The notes: generated from the letters alone by a model not told the origin. A stretch of DNA of 64,000 bases from Sulfurimonas sp. (GCA_028684815.1 JAQUFE010000006.1:1-64000), one strand, 5' to 3'. Counted from the stretch's first letter, positions 50,415 through 60,123 are shown. Translations and numbers: made by a program.

Positions 50415-51509
50415 TCAGTTGTCCTTTATGGCATCAGCAATAAAATCTTGATTTGGCTCTGTTAAGTAAGGGCACATTGGCAGAGAGATTATCTGCGTCG
50501 ATACTTCTTCGCTTATGGGAAAATCTCCCTCTTTATGCCCAAGATATAAAAAAGCCTCTTGCAGATGAATAGGTAAAGGATAGAAGATTTTTGTTGGAAT
50601 CTCTTTTGATTTAAGTTTTTCTACCATCGCATCTCTATCTTTTACTCTTATGGAGTAGTGAGTATAAACACTTGTACAATTTTGCGCAATCTTAGGGATA
50701 ATAACCTCTGCATCTTCTAGCAAATCGCTATATCTACTCCCTATATCATCGCGAAGATTTACTTCATCTGTAAAGTGCTTTAGTTTAACATTTAAAACCG
50801 CAGCTTGAAGAGCATCTAGGCGACCATTAATTCCTATATATTTGTATCTATATTTATCATTTTGTCCATGATTTAGTACTATTCTTATCTTTGTGGCTAT
50901 ATCATCATCATCTGTAAATATAGCTCCGCCATCACCATAAGCGCCAAGAGGGTTAGCTGGAAAAAAACTTGTACAGCCGATAGTTGAGATGCCACATGAT
51001 TTTTTGTCATTATAAGTAGCTCCAAAACTTTGAGAAGCATCTTCTATGACTGCAATGTTGTGTTTTTTTGCTATCTCATTTATAGCATCCATATCTGCAC
51101 ACTGACCAAATAGCGAAACTGGTATGATAGCTTTCGTTCTCTCACTAATTACAGCTTCAATCTTAGTTGCATCGATGTTGTAACTATCTTTGTCAATATC
51201 TACAAAGATAGGTTTAGCCCCCAAAAAAGCAATAGCCTCAGTAGAAGATATAAAGGCAAAAGGAGTAGTTATAACTTCATCCCCATAGCCAATATTTAGA
51301 GCCATTAGAGATGCAAGTAGAGCGTCAGTTACGCTACCACATCCAATAGCGTGCCTAACTCCAACAAAAGATGCTAAGTTCTTCTCCAACTCATCAAGTT
51401 TTTCTCCGCCTATAAACTGTGCCGTGTTTAAAACCTCTGATATTTCACTATCTATCTCTTCTTTGTATTTTAAATACTGAGTCTGTAAATCTATAAAATC
51501 TATCTTCAT
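50415..51509 (-). CDS. DegT/DnrJ/EryC1 family aminotransferase
   Basis: IEDASQSFGATYNDKKSC...TSFFPANPLGAYGDGGAIFT. Confidence 0.93.
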   Translation of the reverse strand: MKIDFIDLQTQYLKYKEEIDSEISEVLNTAQFIGGEKLDELEKNLASFVGVRHAIGCGSVTDALLASLMALNIGYGDEVITTPFAFISSTEAIAFLGAKPIFVDIDKDSYNIDATKIEAVISERTKAIIPVSLFGQCADMDAINEIAKKHNIAVIEDASQSFGATYNDKKSCGISTIGCTSFFPANPLGAYGDGGAIFTDDDDIATKIRIVLNHGQNDKYRYKYIGINGRLDALQAAVLNVKLKHFTDEVNLRDDIGSRYSDLLEDAEVIIPKIAQNCTSVYTHYSIRVKDRDAMVEKLKSKEIPTKIFYPLPIHLQEAFLYLGHKEGDFPISEEVSTQIISLPMCPYLTEPNQDFIADAIKDN

Positions 51510-52567
51510 TGTTGTCCTAAGGTATTGTTTTGTAAAATTTGAGCTACATTTTTTGAGCTACCATGTTTTAGATAAGCTCTGAGTAGTTTAGAGTCGTCAA
51601 AAAATTGTTTTCTATCATAGTTTAAAAATGCTTTTATAAGATTGTCTGCCCTTACATCTTCTTGGATAAATTCAGGATGCAAACTTCTGTCATTAAACTG
51701 GGTAAACATGATGTTACCTAGTCCTAAGTAGTTAAGTTTTACAAGCCTACTTGCAATGAAATAATCTAGCGGTTTTGCAATATAGCTAAGAACAAAAGGT
51801 GTTCCAATGAGTGAAGCTTCAAGTGTGGCAGTTCCACTGCAAATAAACGCAAAATCGACCTCGCGAAGAGTCTTATGTGCATCGTGAACGATTTTAAAAC
51901 TAGATAAGTCACCATAAAGCTCTTCTATCTCTTCTTTAGTAAAATATTCTGGGATTATGATGTAAGAAGCAAGTCCCAATTTTAAGCTTACTTCTTTAAA
52001 AATCGGCATAAGTTTTTTTATCTCGCCCTTACGACTTCCAGGCATAAAAGCTATGGTTTTTACTTCGCTACTTATTTCTTCTTTATACTCTTTGATGATA
52101 TCAAGCAGGGGATGTCCTACGTAAGTGATGGGTGCATCTTTAGAGTAGTAATCTTTTTCAAAAGGTAAGATAGATGCTAGATGGTCTATGGTTCTCTCTA
52201 AAACTGGTATGCGCTTTTTTTTCCATGCCCACGCTTGAGGTAAGATGTAGTAGATGATTTCTTTGTCTGGATATCTCTTTTTAATCCTTTTAGCAAGAGG
52301 AAGATTGAAACCTGATGAGTCGATGAGCAGGACTTTATCAGCGTCAGCTGCAAGCTCTACCATCTGAGCATTTAGTTTAAAAAAGTAACGGAGTTTTTTT
52401 ATGGCATCTACAAAACCCATGATAGCAAGACTTCTTAAGTCAACGATGGGATTGCCAAGTTCGCTATCAAATATCCCAATAAACTCAACATCGCTACTTA
52501 ACTCTTTTTTTAAAGACTTAAGATGCATATTTGCAGAGTGCTCTAGGGCACTAACTAAGATTTTCAT
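51506..52567 (-). CDS. lpxB: Lipid-A-disaccharide synthase
   Basis: ALEHSANMHLKSL, PGSRKGEIKKLMP, CSGTATLEASLIGTPFVLSY. Confidence 0.93.
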   Translation of the reverse strand: MKILVSALEHSANMHLKSLKKELSSDVEFIGIFDSELGNPIVDLRSLAIMGFVDAIKKLRYFFKLNAQMVELAADADKVLLIDSSGFNLPLAKRIKKRYPDKEIIYYILPQAWAWKKKRIPVLERTIDHLASILPFEKDYYSKDAPITYVGHPLLDIIKEYKEEISSEVKTIAFMPGSRKGEIKKLMPIFKEVSLKLGLASYIIIPEYFTKEEIEELYGDLSSFKIVHDAHKTLREVDFAFICSGTATLEASLIGTPFVLSYIAKPLDYFIASRLVKLNYLGLGNIMFTQFNDRSLHPEFIQEDVRADNLIKAFLNYDRKQFFDDSKLLRAYLKHGSSKNVAQILQNNTLGQQ

Positions 52568-52920
52568 GAACCGCCATCTCCCTCAACTGCAAAGGAGGTG
52601 TCATATCTCTCTTTGTTTACATCTTCAACGAACTCATGCATATATATAGTTAAATCATCTATATCTTTATCACTTAAGTTTTGTGCAAAAGGTATCATCA
52701 TCTCTTGTTGTTGGTTATCTGAGACTTTAGAGCGAAACCTCTTTAGTTTATAAGCTAAAAAACCCTTAGCACGGTTAGCAAGAGCAGGGTACATATGCAT
52801 CCCCTCTAACCTTGCGCCGTGACAATTTCCACAATTTTTTTCTATGTAGAGTCTTTTGCCATCATCATAAGAAGCGAAAGAGAGAGTAAAAAGAGTAAAG
52901 AAAAGTAGTAAAAGACGCAA
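52564..52920 (-). CDS. Small monoheme c-type cytochrome
   Basis: CGNCHGARLEG, signal peptide. Confidence 0.9.
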   Translation of the reverse strand: MRLLLLFFTLFTLSFASYDDGKRLYIEKNCGNCHGARLEGMHMYPALANRAKGFLAYKLKRFRSKVSDNQQQEMMIPFAQNLSDKDIDDLTIYMHEFVEDVNKERYDTSFAVEGDGGS

Positions 52921-52971
52921 AAAAAATCCTCTAAATTTTAAATGCTGTTATTATAGCTAAATACTCTTTTT

Positions 52972-53379
52972 CTACTCAAAATCTACATCTTCATATCTAT
53001 CATAAACCCAATAAGCTACCGCTCTTCTCTCTTCTTCGCTTAAACCATCTACACTTTTCATAATTCCAAATGTCTCAACTGCTTGTGGGTGGCACATAAT
53101 GTAATCAATATTTGGATTTACTATGTAGTCTTTTACAAACAACATAAAAAGGTGACGATGAACATCTTCGTCTTCATTTTTTATGATGATGTTTTCTTTT
53201 AATCTCAATGCAACTTGAATCATTGGGGGCGCTTTTAAAGTGCTGAATTTCTTCATCATTTCACTTTTTTTCATTATCTCGATATGGCAAGATGCACAGT
53301 TTTTTTTGTAAACTTCATAACCATCTACTCCTAAAAGTAGAGAACTTAAGATGCCTAGCAGACTTATCGTTTTTAACAT
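52972..53379 (-). CDS. Small monoheme c-type cytochrome, same subfamily as 47580 and 20164
   Basis: CASCH ... DYIVNP ... FGIMKS ... EERRAVAYWVY. Confidence 0.88.
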   Translation of the reverse strand: MLKTISLLGILSSLLLGVDGYEVYKKNCASCHIEIMKKSEMMKKFSTLKAPPMIQVALRLKENIIIKNEDEDVHRHLFMLFVKDYIVNPNIDYIMCHPQAVETFGIMKSVDGLSEEERRAVAYWVYDRYEDVDFE

Positions 53380-53534
53380 GACTAGCTCCTTGTTATATTT
53401 GTAAAGATTATAACATACTTATTTTTTTGAATCTAGTTAGAGAAAAATCTTAAGTTTTTTTCTTAATTTTTAGTAGAGTTGTTTTTACAGACATAACAAG
53501 CTATTATTATAAAAATAAAATTAAAGGATATGTT

Positions 53535-53723
53535 GTGAGTGAGCCAAGATTAGAAGATATTGAAGATTATAATGGACTAAAAGGTCAAAAGAAAAAAGTT
53601 GTTTGGGCTGTTGTTATTACTGGGCTTGTTATTAGTATTATCTATGGAATAGTTGTGAATTTAACAGACAGTGAAGAGCCTTCATCTGTTGATAAAACAT
53701 ATAAAACAGTACCGATGAGATAA
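53535..53723 (+). CDS. Small single-TM protein
   Basis: GTG start, one TM segment. Confidence 0.6.
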   Translation: MSEPRLEDIEDYNGLKGQKKKVVWAVVITGLVISIIYGIVVNLTDSEEPSSVDKTYKTVPMR

Positions 53724-53760
53724 TAGTTTTGATACAATTTCAAAAAAATAGGGTCAGCAA

Positions 53761-55017
53761 ATGTTAATGACAGTTATTTCAATATATACACTTTTTGTTT
53801 TAGTCTCCATCTACACGAGCGTTATGCAGATAGGATTTGTAAACACCGCAAAGAGAAAAAAAGCCATCTTACTCAGTGATAGCGACTTCATTAAAGCGGC
53901 AAACTACTCCGTAGCAAAAGAGAAACTAAGCATAGTAAGCTCATTTGTGGACTATATAATGTTTATAATTTGGATGGGTTTTGGTATAGCTTATCTCTCA
54001 GATGCCGTGATTTTAAAAGATGAAGCAATGCTAAGCATCGTGATAGTTATGGGCTTTGTAATCATTAACTCTTTGATCTCTCTGCCTTTTACATATTATG
54101 AGAAGTTTGTGCTAGATGCTAAGTTTGGATTTAACAAATCCACTACAAAACAGTGGGTTAAAGATACACTTATCTCATACGCATTAACGCTAATCCTTGG
54201 CTCTCTTGTAGTGTGGGGCATCTATGCAATTATTACAAGCTTTACTCTCTGGTGGATGTGGAGTTTTGTCTTTATCTTTGGTGTGATTGTGCTTATAAAT
54301 ATGCTCTATCCAGCTTTTCGTGCAATGTTTTTTGATAAACTAACCCCATTAAAAGATGAAGGTTTAGATGAGCAGATAAAAGAGCTTATGGATAAAACTG
54401 GTTTTGTAAGCTCAGGAGTCTTTATAAGTGATGCATCAAAAAGAGATGCAAGGCTTAACGCTTATTTTGGCGGATTTGGTAAGGCTAAAAGAGTTGTGCT
54501 TTTTGACACACTTATAGAGAAACTTACCACAAAAGAGCTTTTAGCAGTTTTAGGACACGAACTAGGTCACTTCGCTCATGGCGATATCTATAAAAATATA
54601 GCGCTTGTTGGAGCTATGCTTCTACTTATGTTTGGTATCTTTGGAAATCTTCCAGACTCTCTATTCTTAGAGATGGGGGTATCTAGTGAGCCTTATGTTT
54701 TGATGATACTTCTACTTCTTTTTATGCCAGTTTTAGGTTTTATTATGATGCCAATCATGGGAATAGTTAGCCGTCATAATGAGTATGCAGCAGATAGAAT
54801 GGGTAGTGAGCTTGGAGGTGCAGGTGGAGAGCTTGAACTTGCAAATGCACTTACAAAACTTGTAAATGAGAACAAGAGTTTTCCACTCTCTCATCCACTA
54901 TATATATTTTTTCACTACACACATCCTCCAGTTTTAGAGAGACTAAAAGTTTTAGGTGTTGATGTTGGTGAGATGGATAAAAGCTTACTAGAGGGCAAAT
55001 GCGAAGCGAATATTTAG
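53761..55017 (+). CDS. M48 family (Ste24-like) membrane metalloprotease
   Basis: LGHELGHFAHGD zinc motif, N-terminal Ste24 region. Confidence 0.95.
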   Translation: MLMTVISIYTLFVLVSIYTSVMQIGFVNTAKRKKAILLSDSDFIKAANYSVAKEKLSIVSSFVDYIMFIIWMGFGIAYLSDAVILKDEAMLSIVIVMGFVIINSLISLPFTYYEKFVLDAKFGFNKSTTKQWVKDTLISYALTLILGSLVVWGIYAIITSFTLWWMWSFVFIFGVIVLINMLYPAFRAMFFDKLTPLKDEGLDEQIKELMDKTGFVSSGVFISDASKRDARLNAYFGGFGKAKRVVLFDTLIEKLTTKELLAVLGHELGHFAHGDIYKNIALVGAMLLLMFGIFGNLPDSLFLEMGVSSEPYVLMILLLLFMPVLGFIMMPIMGIVSRHNEYAADRMGSELGGAGGELELANALTKLVNENKSFPLSHPLYIFFHYTHPPVLERLKVLGVDVGEMDKSLLEGKCEANI

Positions 55018-55829
55018 TTAGAGAGACTCTAAGAGATATTTCAGAAATTTTAAATCCACACATACCAAGAGCATCAAGAGAAGCGCAGCTTCTTCTTATG
55101 CATCATTTGCAAAAAGATGAACTCTGGCTTATCTCAAACCAGCAAACAGAGGTCTCAAACCTAGATGCACTATATGAGATGGTTCATAGACGAGTAAAAA
55201 ATGAACCGCTTGAGTACATCACAAATAGTGTAAGTTTTTACTCAGAAGAGTTTTTTATAGACAGAGGCGCACTTATCCCTCGTCCTGAGACAGAGCTACT
55301 GGTAGATGAGGTTATAAAACACTACCCTGATTTGGATGCAGATATAAGATTTGTGGAAGTTGGCGTTGGAAGTGGCATCATCTCTATAATTTTGGCTCAG
55401 CACTTTAAAAACGCTAAGTTTATAGCTGTGGATATTTCACAAGATGCCTTAAATATAGCAAGAGAAAATTTAAAGAGATTCTCTCTTGAAGATAGGGTAG
55501 AGTTAAGGCTTGGCTCTTTGCTTAACGAAGTGAGTGAAGATATAGACTATCTCATCTCAAATCCTCCATATATTGCAGAGGATGCAAAGTTAGAGTCAAA
55601 CCTCTCTTATGAGCCACAAAATGCTCTTTTTGGTGGAGAAGTTGGTGATGAAATCATAAAAAAACTTCTTGATGAAGCCTTAAAGAGGGAGATTAACTTC
55701 TTTACTTGTGAGATAGGTTATGACCAAAAAGATAAAATACGTAACTATTTGAAAAACACTAGCTTTAAGGGTTTAGAGTTTTACAAAGACTACAGTAAAT
55801 TTGATCGTGGATTTACTTTAAAGATATAA
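54999..55829 (+). CDS. prmC: Peptide chain release factor glutamine methyltransferase
   Basis: LIPRPETELLVDE, ISNPPYI motif. Confidence 0.95.
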   Translation: MRSEYLVRETLRDISEILNPHIPRASREAQLLLMHHLQKDELWLISNQQTEVSNLDALYEMVHRRVKNEPLEYITNSVSFYSEEFFIDRGALIPRPETELLVDEVIKHYPDLDADIRFVEVGVGSGIISIILAQHFKNAKFIAVDISQDALNIARENLKRFSLEDRVELRLGSLLNEVSEDIDYLISNPPYIAEDAKLESNLSYEPQNALFGGEVGDEIIKKLLDEALKREINFFTCEIGYDQKDKIRNYLKNTSFKGLEFYKDYSKFDRGFTLKI

Positions 55830-55842
55830 AAGGGCTTAAGCT

Positions 55843-56322
55843 TTGAGAAAAAGAATATATTTAGATTTTAGTTACCTCGTTATACTTGCTGCTACTTTTG
55901 GTGCCGTTATAGTTTTAGGTGCAATTGCAGCACCAGTTATTTTTAATCCAAATAAAATACTTGTTGATATTTCGCTTGACCACTTCAACTCTGGCATCAT
56001 TATGGGAGAGATATTTCATAGATTTAGTTACTGGATATATTTTGTAGCTACTGTAGTTATAGTCTATGAAGCTGCGATGTACAAACTAGGGCAAAGAGAT
56101 GCTATTGCCTTTGGAAGTGCTATCACTGTAATTTTTTCCTCTTTGATGTTTAGTGCAGTTTACTCACCTAAAATCCTCTCAATGCAGGCAATCGGAGTTG
56201 AAGCTACTCAGAGTGACACTTTTAGAAATGTTCATCTAGCTAGTGAGCTTGACTTCAAAATCCTAGCAGTAGGACTCATTGTTCTTTTTATTAGAAGATT
56301 ACTCCTTTTGAGATTAGCATAA
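55843..56322 (+). CDS. DUF4149-like integral membrane protein
   Basis: Four TM segments; TTG start. Confidence 0.6.
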   Translation: MRKRIYLDFSYLVILAATFGAVIVLGAIAAPVIFNPNKILVDISLDHFNSGIIMGEIFHRFSYWIYFVATVVIVYEAAMYKLGQRDAIAFGSAITVIFSSLMFSAVYSPKILSMQAIGVEATQSDTFRNVHLASELDFKILAVGLIVLFIRRLLLLRLA

Positions 56323-56385
56323 ATTAACACTTATTTAACTATTATTTTGTATGATTATACAAATCATAAGAACAGGAGATAGAAA

Positions 56386-57081
56386 ATGAGTAAAATTATC
56401 GCGAGTATATTAGTGCTTGGCGCTATATTGTTTGGTGCCCAGGGCGAAGCTCAAAAGAACAAAGAGATGCAGATGTTTCAAACGGTGCCTATGAATAAGG
56501 CTACAATCCTTCAAGATGGTGATACTAAGATGTATTGCCCAACATGTGGAATGACACTTCCTATGTTTTACAAAACAAATCACGCAGCGACTCATAACGA
56601 CCACACAGAGCAATACTGCTCACTTCACTGTTTAGCTGAGACAAATCTCAAAAACAACAACTCTCTAAAAGATATCAAAGTAGTAGATGCTAAGAGTCTA
56701 AAGTTCATAGATGCACAGAGTGCTCACTATGTAGTTGGAAGCTCTAAAAAAGGCACTATGAGTATGACAAGTAAGTATGCATTTGCTAATGCTGATGATG
56801 CTAAAGCATTTCACAAAGAGTTTGGTGGAGAGCTTATGAATTTTGAACAAACTTATGAGTTAGCTTCAAAAGCACTTGAAGCTGAGATGAAAATGGTAGC
56901 TAAAAACCAAGCTGATATGGCTAAAAAAGGCGAGATGATTTACAACAAAATGTGTAAAAAGACAGACAAAAAATTCAGCTCAACAGCTGAGGCTAAAGCT
57001 TATGTTATGTCGAGTAATCTTTGTGGAGAACTAGATGGTAAGAAACTCCAAGCAGTTGGGATTTACTTAGGTAAAAGATAG
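56386..57081 (+). CDS. NosL-like protein with cytochrome-c-like C-terminal region lacking CXXCH
   Basis: CPTCGMTLPMFYKTNHAATH...QYCSLHCLAE and GEMIYNKMCKKTDK...LQAVGIYLGKR. Confidence 0.8.
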   Translation: MSKIIASILVLGAILFGAQGEAQKNKEMQMFQTVPMNKATILQDGDTKMYCPTCGMTLPMFYKTNHAATHNDHTEQYCSLHCLAETNLKNNNSLKDIKVVDAKSLKFIDAQSAHYVVGSSKKGTMSMTSKYAFANADDAKAFHKEFGGELMNFEQTYELASKALEAEMKMVAKNQADMAKKGEMIYNKMCKKTDKKFSSTAEAKAYVMSSNLCGELDGKKLQAVGIYLGKR

Positions 57082-57108
57082 ATAAAGATTTACTATATTT
57101 TTAAATCA

Positions 57109-57465
57109 TCATAATTGAATCCTTTGATTGATTTATAAACTAGATTCCGTGTCAAGCACGGAATGACGATGTTGAATCTTTTGATTGATTTATAAACTAG
57201 ATTCCGTGTCAAGCACGGAATGACGATGTTGAATCTTTTGATTGATTTATAAACTAGATTCCGTGTCAAGCACGGAATGACGATGGAGTGGGATATCATC
57301 GTGAAGAAGAAACTGCCATCGTGAAGAATAAATCATCATCGTGAAGAAGAAACTGCCATCGTGAAGAAGAAATCATCATCGTGGAGAAGAAACTGCCGTG
57401 GTGAAATAACATCGTCATCCTGAACTTGATTCAGGATCCAGTTTGATAAACGAATTTTTCAGATT
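57109..57465 (+). repeat. Composite hairpin element copy D with internal tandem expansions
   Basis: Three 57-bp tandem units each with ATTCCGTG-TCAAG-CACGGAAT (57144, 57201, 57258), then a 20-bp array, then ATCCTGAA-CTTGA-TTCAGGAT at 57417. Confidence 0.92.
57298..57397 (+). repeat. Five 20-bp tandem units alternating ATCGTGAAGAAGAAACTGCC / ATCGTGAAGAAGAAATCATC
   Basis: Read directly; units 1, 3 and 5 end ACTGCC, units 2 and 4 end ATCATC. Confidence 0.95.
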
Positions 57466-57529
57466 TACTATGCTTTTAAGTTATAATAATTATATTTAGA
57501 TAGAATTATTTTTTGATTTAAGGATTACA

Positions 57530-58609
57530 ATGAAAGCAATAATTATTTTACTAACACTCTTTTTAAGCCTTAGTGCACACAACTTTTCTAAAGTCTCTTC
57601 AAGTGAGCCACACTTAGTGCAAAAAGGTGCAGAAAAGGAGTGGTGTCCTGTTTGTGGGATGAATATAAAGATGTTTTACAAAACTTCCCACGCTGCAGAA
57701 CTTAAAAACAAAACTCCACGACAATACTGCTCTATGAGATGTTTAGTGCAAGATAAAGAGGAGTATGGGATTGATGATTCTAGCATTAGGGTTGTAGATG
57801 CTAAGAGTGAAAAACTCATAGATGCAAGAAGTGCTTTTTATGTCTTAGACTCAGATGTTAAAGGCACTATGAGTAGAGTCTCTAAACTAGCTTTTGCAAA
57901 AAAGAGTGATGCAGAAGAACATGTGAAAAAGTATAAAGGCAAGATTGTTAGTTTTGACGTGGCAATGAAAGCTGCAAAAGAGTCTTTAAAGAGTGATAAT
58001 ACTCTTACTCAAAGCAAAAAAGAGAAAAAAGTCTATGCTATGGGTAAAAAAATATATGAAAAAATGTGTAGTAAAGATATAGATGAGACTAACTACATAG
58101 AGATAAATGAGTTAAAAGCTGATATAAAAAACTCTAAACTTTGTAAGCCAATGGATGAAGATAAACTCCAAGCTTTAGCACTCTATCTATGGGAAGTTAA
58201 ACGCCTTGGAGATTTAAAGAGCATAGAAGGCAAGATAGAAGTTACTGAAGATGAGAAGTGCCCAATCTGTGGAATGTTTGTATATAAGTATCCAAAGTGG
58301 GCAGCTCAGATTTTTTATGCAGATAAACACTACTCTTTTGATGGAGTAAAAGATCTTATGAAGTACTATTTTTTATACAAAGACGGCATCTCTAAGATTT
58401 TAGTTACAGATTACTATTCACAAAAAGCCATAGAAGCAAGAGAGTCCTTTTTTGTTGTTGGAAGTGATGTTTATGGCCCTATGGGAGATGAGTTGATACC
58501 ATTTGCAAAGCTTGAAGATGCAAAGACTTTTAGTCTTGACCATAAAGGTAAAAAGATTTTGAGGTTTGATGAGATAGATGAGATAATCATCAAAAAACTA
58601 GATGAGTAA
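57530..58609 (+). CDS. Protein with two NosL-like domains flanking a cytochrome-c-like region lacking CXXCH
   Basis: WCPVCGMNIKMFYKTSHAAE...QYCSMRC and CPICGMFVYKYPKWAAQIFY; middle GKKIYEKMCSKDIDE...LQALALYLWEVK. Confidence 0.8.
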   Translation: MKAIIILLTLFLSLSAHNFSKVSSSEPHLVQKGAEKEWCPVCGMNIKMFYKTSHAAELKNKTPRQYCSMRCLVQDKEEYGIDDSSIRVVDAKSEKLIDARSAFYVLDSDVKGTMSRVSKLAFAKKSDAEEHVKKYKGKIVSFDVAMKAAKESLKSDNTLTQSKKEKKVYAMGKKIYEKMCSKDIDETNYIEINELKADIKNSKLCKPMDEDKLQALALYLWEVKRLGDLKSIEGKIEVTEDEKCPICGMFVYKYPKWAAQIFYADKHYSFDGVKDLMKYYFLYKDGISKILVTDYYSQKAIEARESFFVVGSDVYGPMGDELIPFAKLEDAKTFSLDHKGKKILRFDEIDEIIIKKLDE

Positions 58610-58919
58610 AAATCTTTACACTACAAAGACTCCAAAAGTTTTACTCTCTTTGTTTGCTCTTTTGGTTTTTTTCGCTTTTGAGACTCTCTATATCTTCTCT
58701 ACAAAGAGCTTAGATAGCGAGAGCTTAGAAAAAAGAAAAGAGTTTGTTAGCATCGTAGCTCTGCCAGACTTGGCAATATCTACAGAGGCTACATTTATAA
58801 GGCATAGAAGTATGAGTGACCTCTTTAGCATCTATAAAGATGATGGCTCTCTACGAGAGTATTTTGTCTCAACTTACACATATTCACACTCACATAAGGC
58901 AGATAAAAGTGCGAAATAA
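58602..58919 (+). CDS. Small single-TM protein of the NosL/ABC cluster
   Basis: ATGA-type overlap with the preceding gene; N-terminal TM; HRSMSDLFSIYKDDGSL. Confidence 0.65.
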   Translation: MSKNLYTTKTPKVLLSLFALLVFFAFETLYIFSTKSLDSESLEKRKEFVSIVALPDLAISTEATFIRHRSMSDLFSIYKDDGSLREYFVSTYTYSHSHKADKSAK

Positions 58920-60093
58920 GATAAATTTTTACCTCATAGAATACGCAATAAATGCGATACTTAGACAAAGATATAAAAATATTTTTATAGCAACAACTCT
59001 TACATTTTTAATCTTTTTACTTACAAGTATATTCTTTATAACAAACTCCATAAAATACGAACTAAACGCTACTGTTGACGCTCTTCCTGAGATAGTAGTT
59101 CAAAAGATAAAAGCTGGAAGACACTACGATATAGAGACACATGCCACAGAAGAGATACTTGCCATTACAGGAGTTGTAGATGCAGTTGCTCGTGTTTGGG
59201 GTTACTACTACTTTGAAAATGCTGGGGTGAACTTCTCCATCGTTGGAGTAGATGAGTTTGAAGCGCAGTATAAAGAGTCACTAAAAAGAGTTGTCGAGAC
59301 AAGCAATCTTATGAATACGAAAGAGAGTTCTATGGTAGTTGGAAGCGGAGTTAAAGAGACTATGCAAAACAATTATTATAAGGATTATTTTAACTTTATA
59401 AAGCCTGATGGAACTCTAAAAAGAGTTGATGTTGTTGGTGTTTTTGATGGAGATACTCAGCTTGAATCAAACGATATGATTGTTATGTCAAAAGCTGATG
59501 TTAGAGAGATTTTTGATATGAGAGAATCAAAAGCTACAGATATAGTAGTAAAGGTTTCAAACCCTGATGAAGTAGCGACTATCGCCTCAAAGATAAAGCT
59601 TATCTTTCCAGATAGTAGAATTATCACTAAAAATGACCTCAAAATCTCTTATCAAAATATTTTTGATTATAAGAGTGGCATATTTTTAGCTCTTTTTGTT
59701 GTCTCACTCTTTACATTTTTTATCATCATCTATGATAAGGCAAGTGGACTTAGTAGCGAAGAAAAAAGAGAGATAGGGATACTAAAAGCAATAGGTTGGA
59801 GAGTTGATGATGTTTTAAAAGAGAAGTTTTATGAGGGATTTATCATCTCTTTTTTCTCTTATATGATAGGTGTAATTGCAGCAGCAGGTTTTGTATATAT
59901 TTTTCAAGCTCCACTTTTACAAAATATATTTACAGGATATTCACAGCTAAAGGCATCATTTGAGCTTCCATTTATCTTCGATGTGCAAACCCTCTTTTTA
60001 GTATTTTTCCTAAGTGTTCCTATCTATATAGCAGCGACAATCATTCCATCATGGAAGATTGCTACACTAGATGCAGACGAGGTTATTAGATGA
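58909..60093 (+). CDS. MacB/FtsX-type ABC transporter permease
   Basis: Likely GTG start (VRNKINFYLIEYAINAILRQ), large extracytoplasmic domain, EKREIGILKAIGW motif. Confidence 0.88.
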   Translation: MRNKINFYLIEYAINAILRQRYKNIFIATTLTFLIFLLTSIFFITNSIKYELNATVDALPEIVVQKIKAGRHYDIETHATEEILAITGVVDAVARVWGYYYFENAGVNFSIVGVDEFEAQYKESLKRVVETSNLMNTKESSMVVGSGVKETMQNNYYKDYFNFIKPDGTLKRVDVVGVFDGDTQLESNDMIVMSKADVREIFDMRESKATDIVVKVSNPDEVATIASKIKLIFPDSRIITKNDLKISYQNIFDYKSGIFLALFVVSLFTFFIIIYDKASGLSSEEKREIGILKAIGWRVDDVLKEKFYEGFIISFFSYMIGVIAAAGFVYIFQAPLLQNIFTGYSQLKASFELPFIFDVQTLFLVFFLSVPIYIAATIIPSWKIATLDADEVIR

Positions 60094-60123
60094 TATATAA
60101 GCTAAATATACGAGGGGTGAAAA

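Noticed and set aside
57093-57299. 68-aa ORF with VIPCLTRNLVYKSIKRFN repeats
   Set aside because: It is the translation of the 57-bp hairpin repeat; the frame is open only because the period is a multiple of 3.
57298-57397. 20-bp tandem array considered as CRISPR
   Set aside because: Units are contiguous with no unique spacers and no cas genes nearby.
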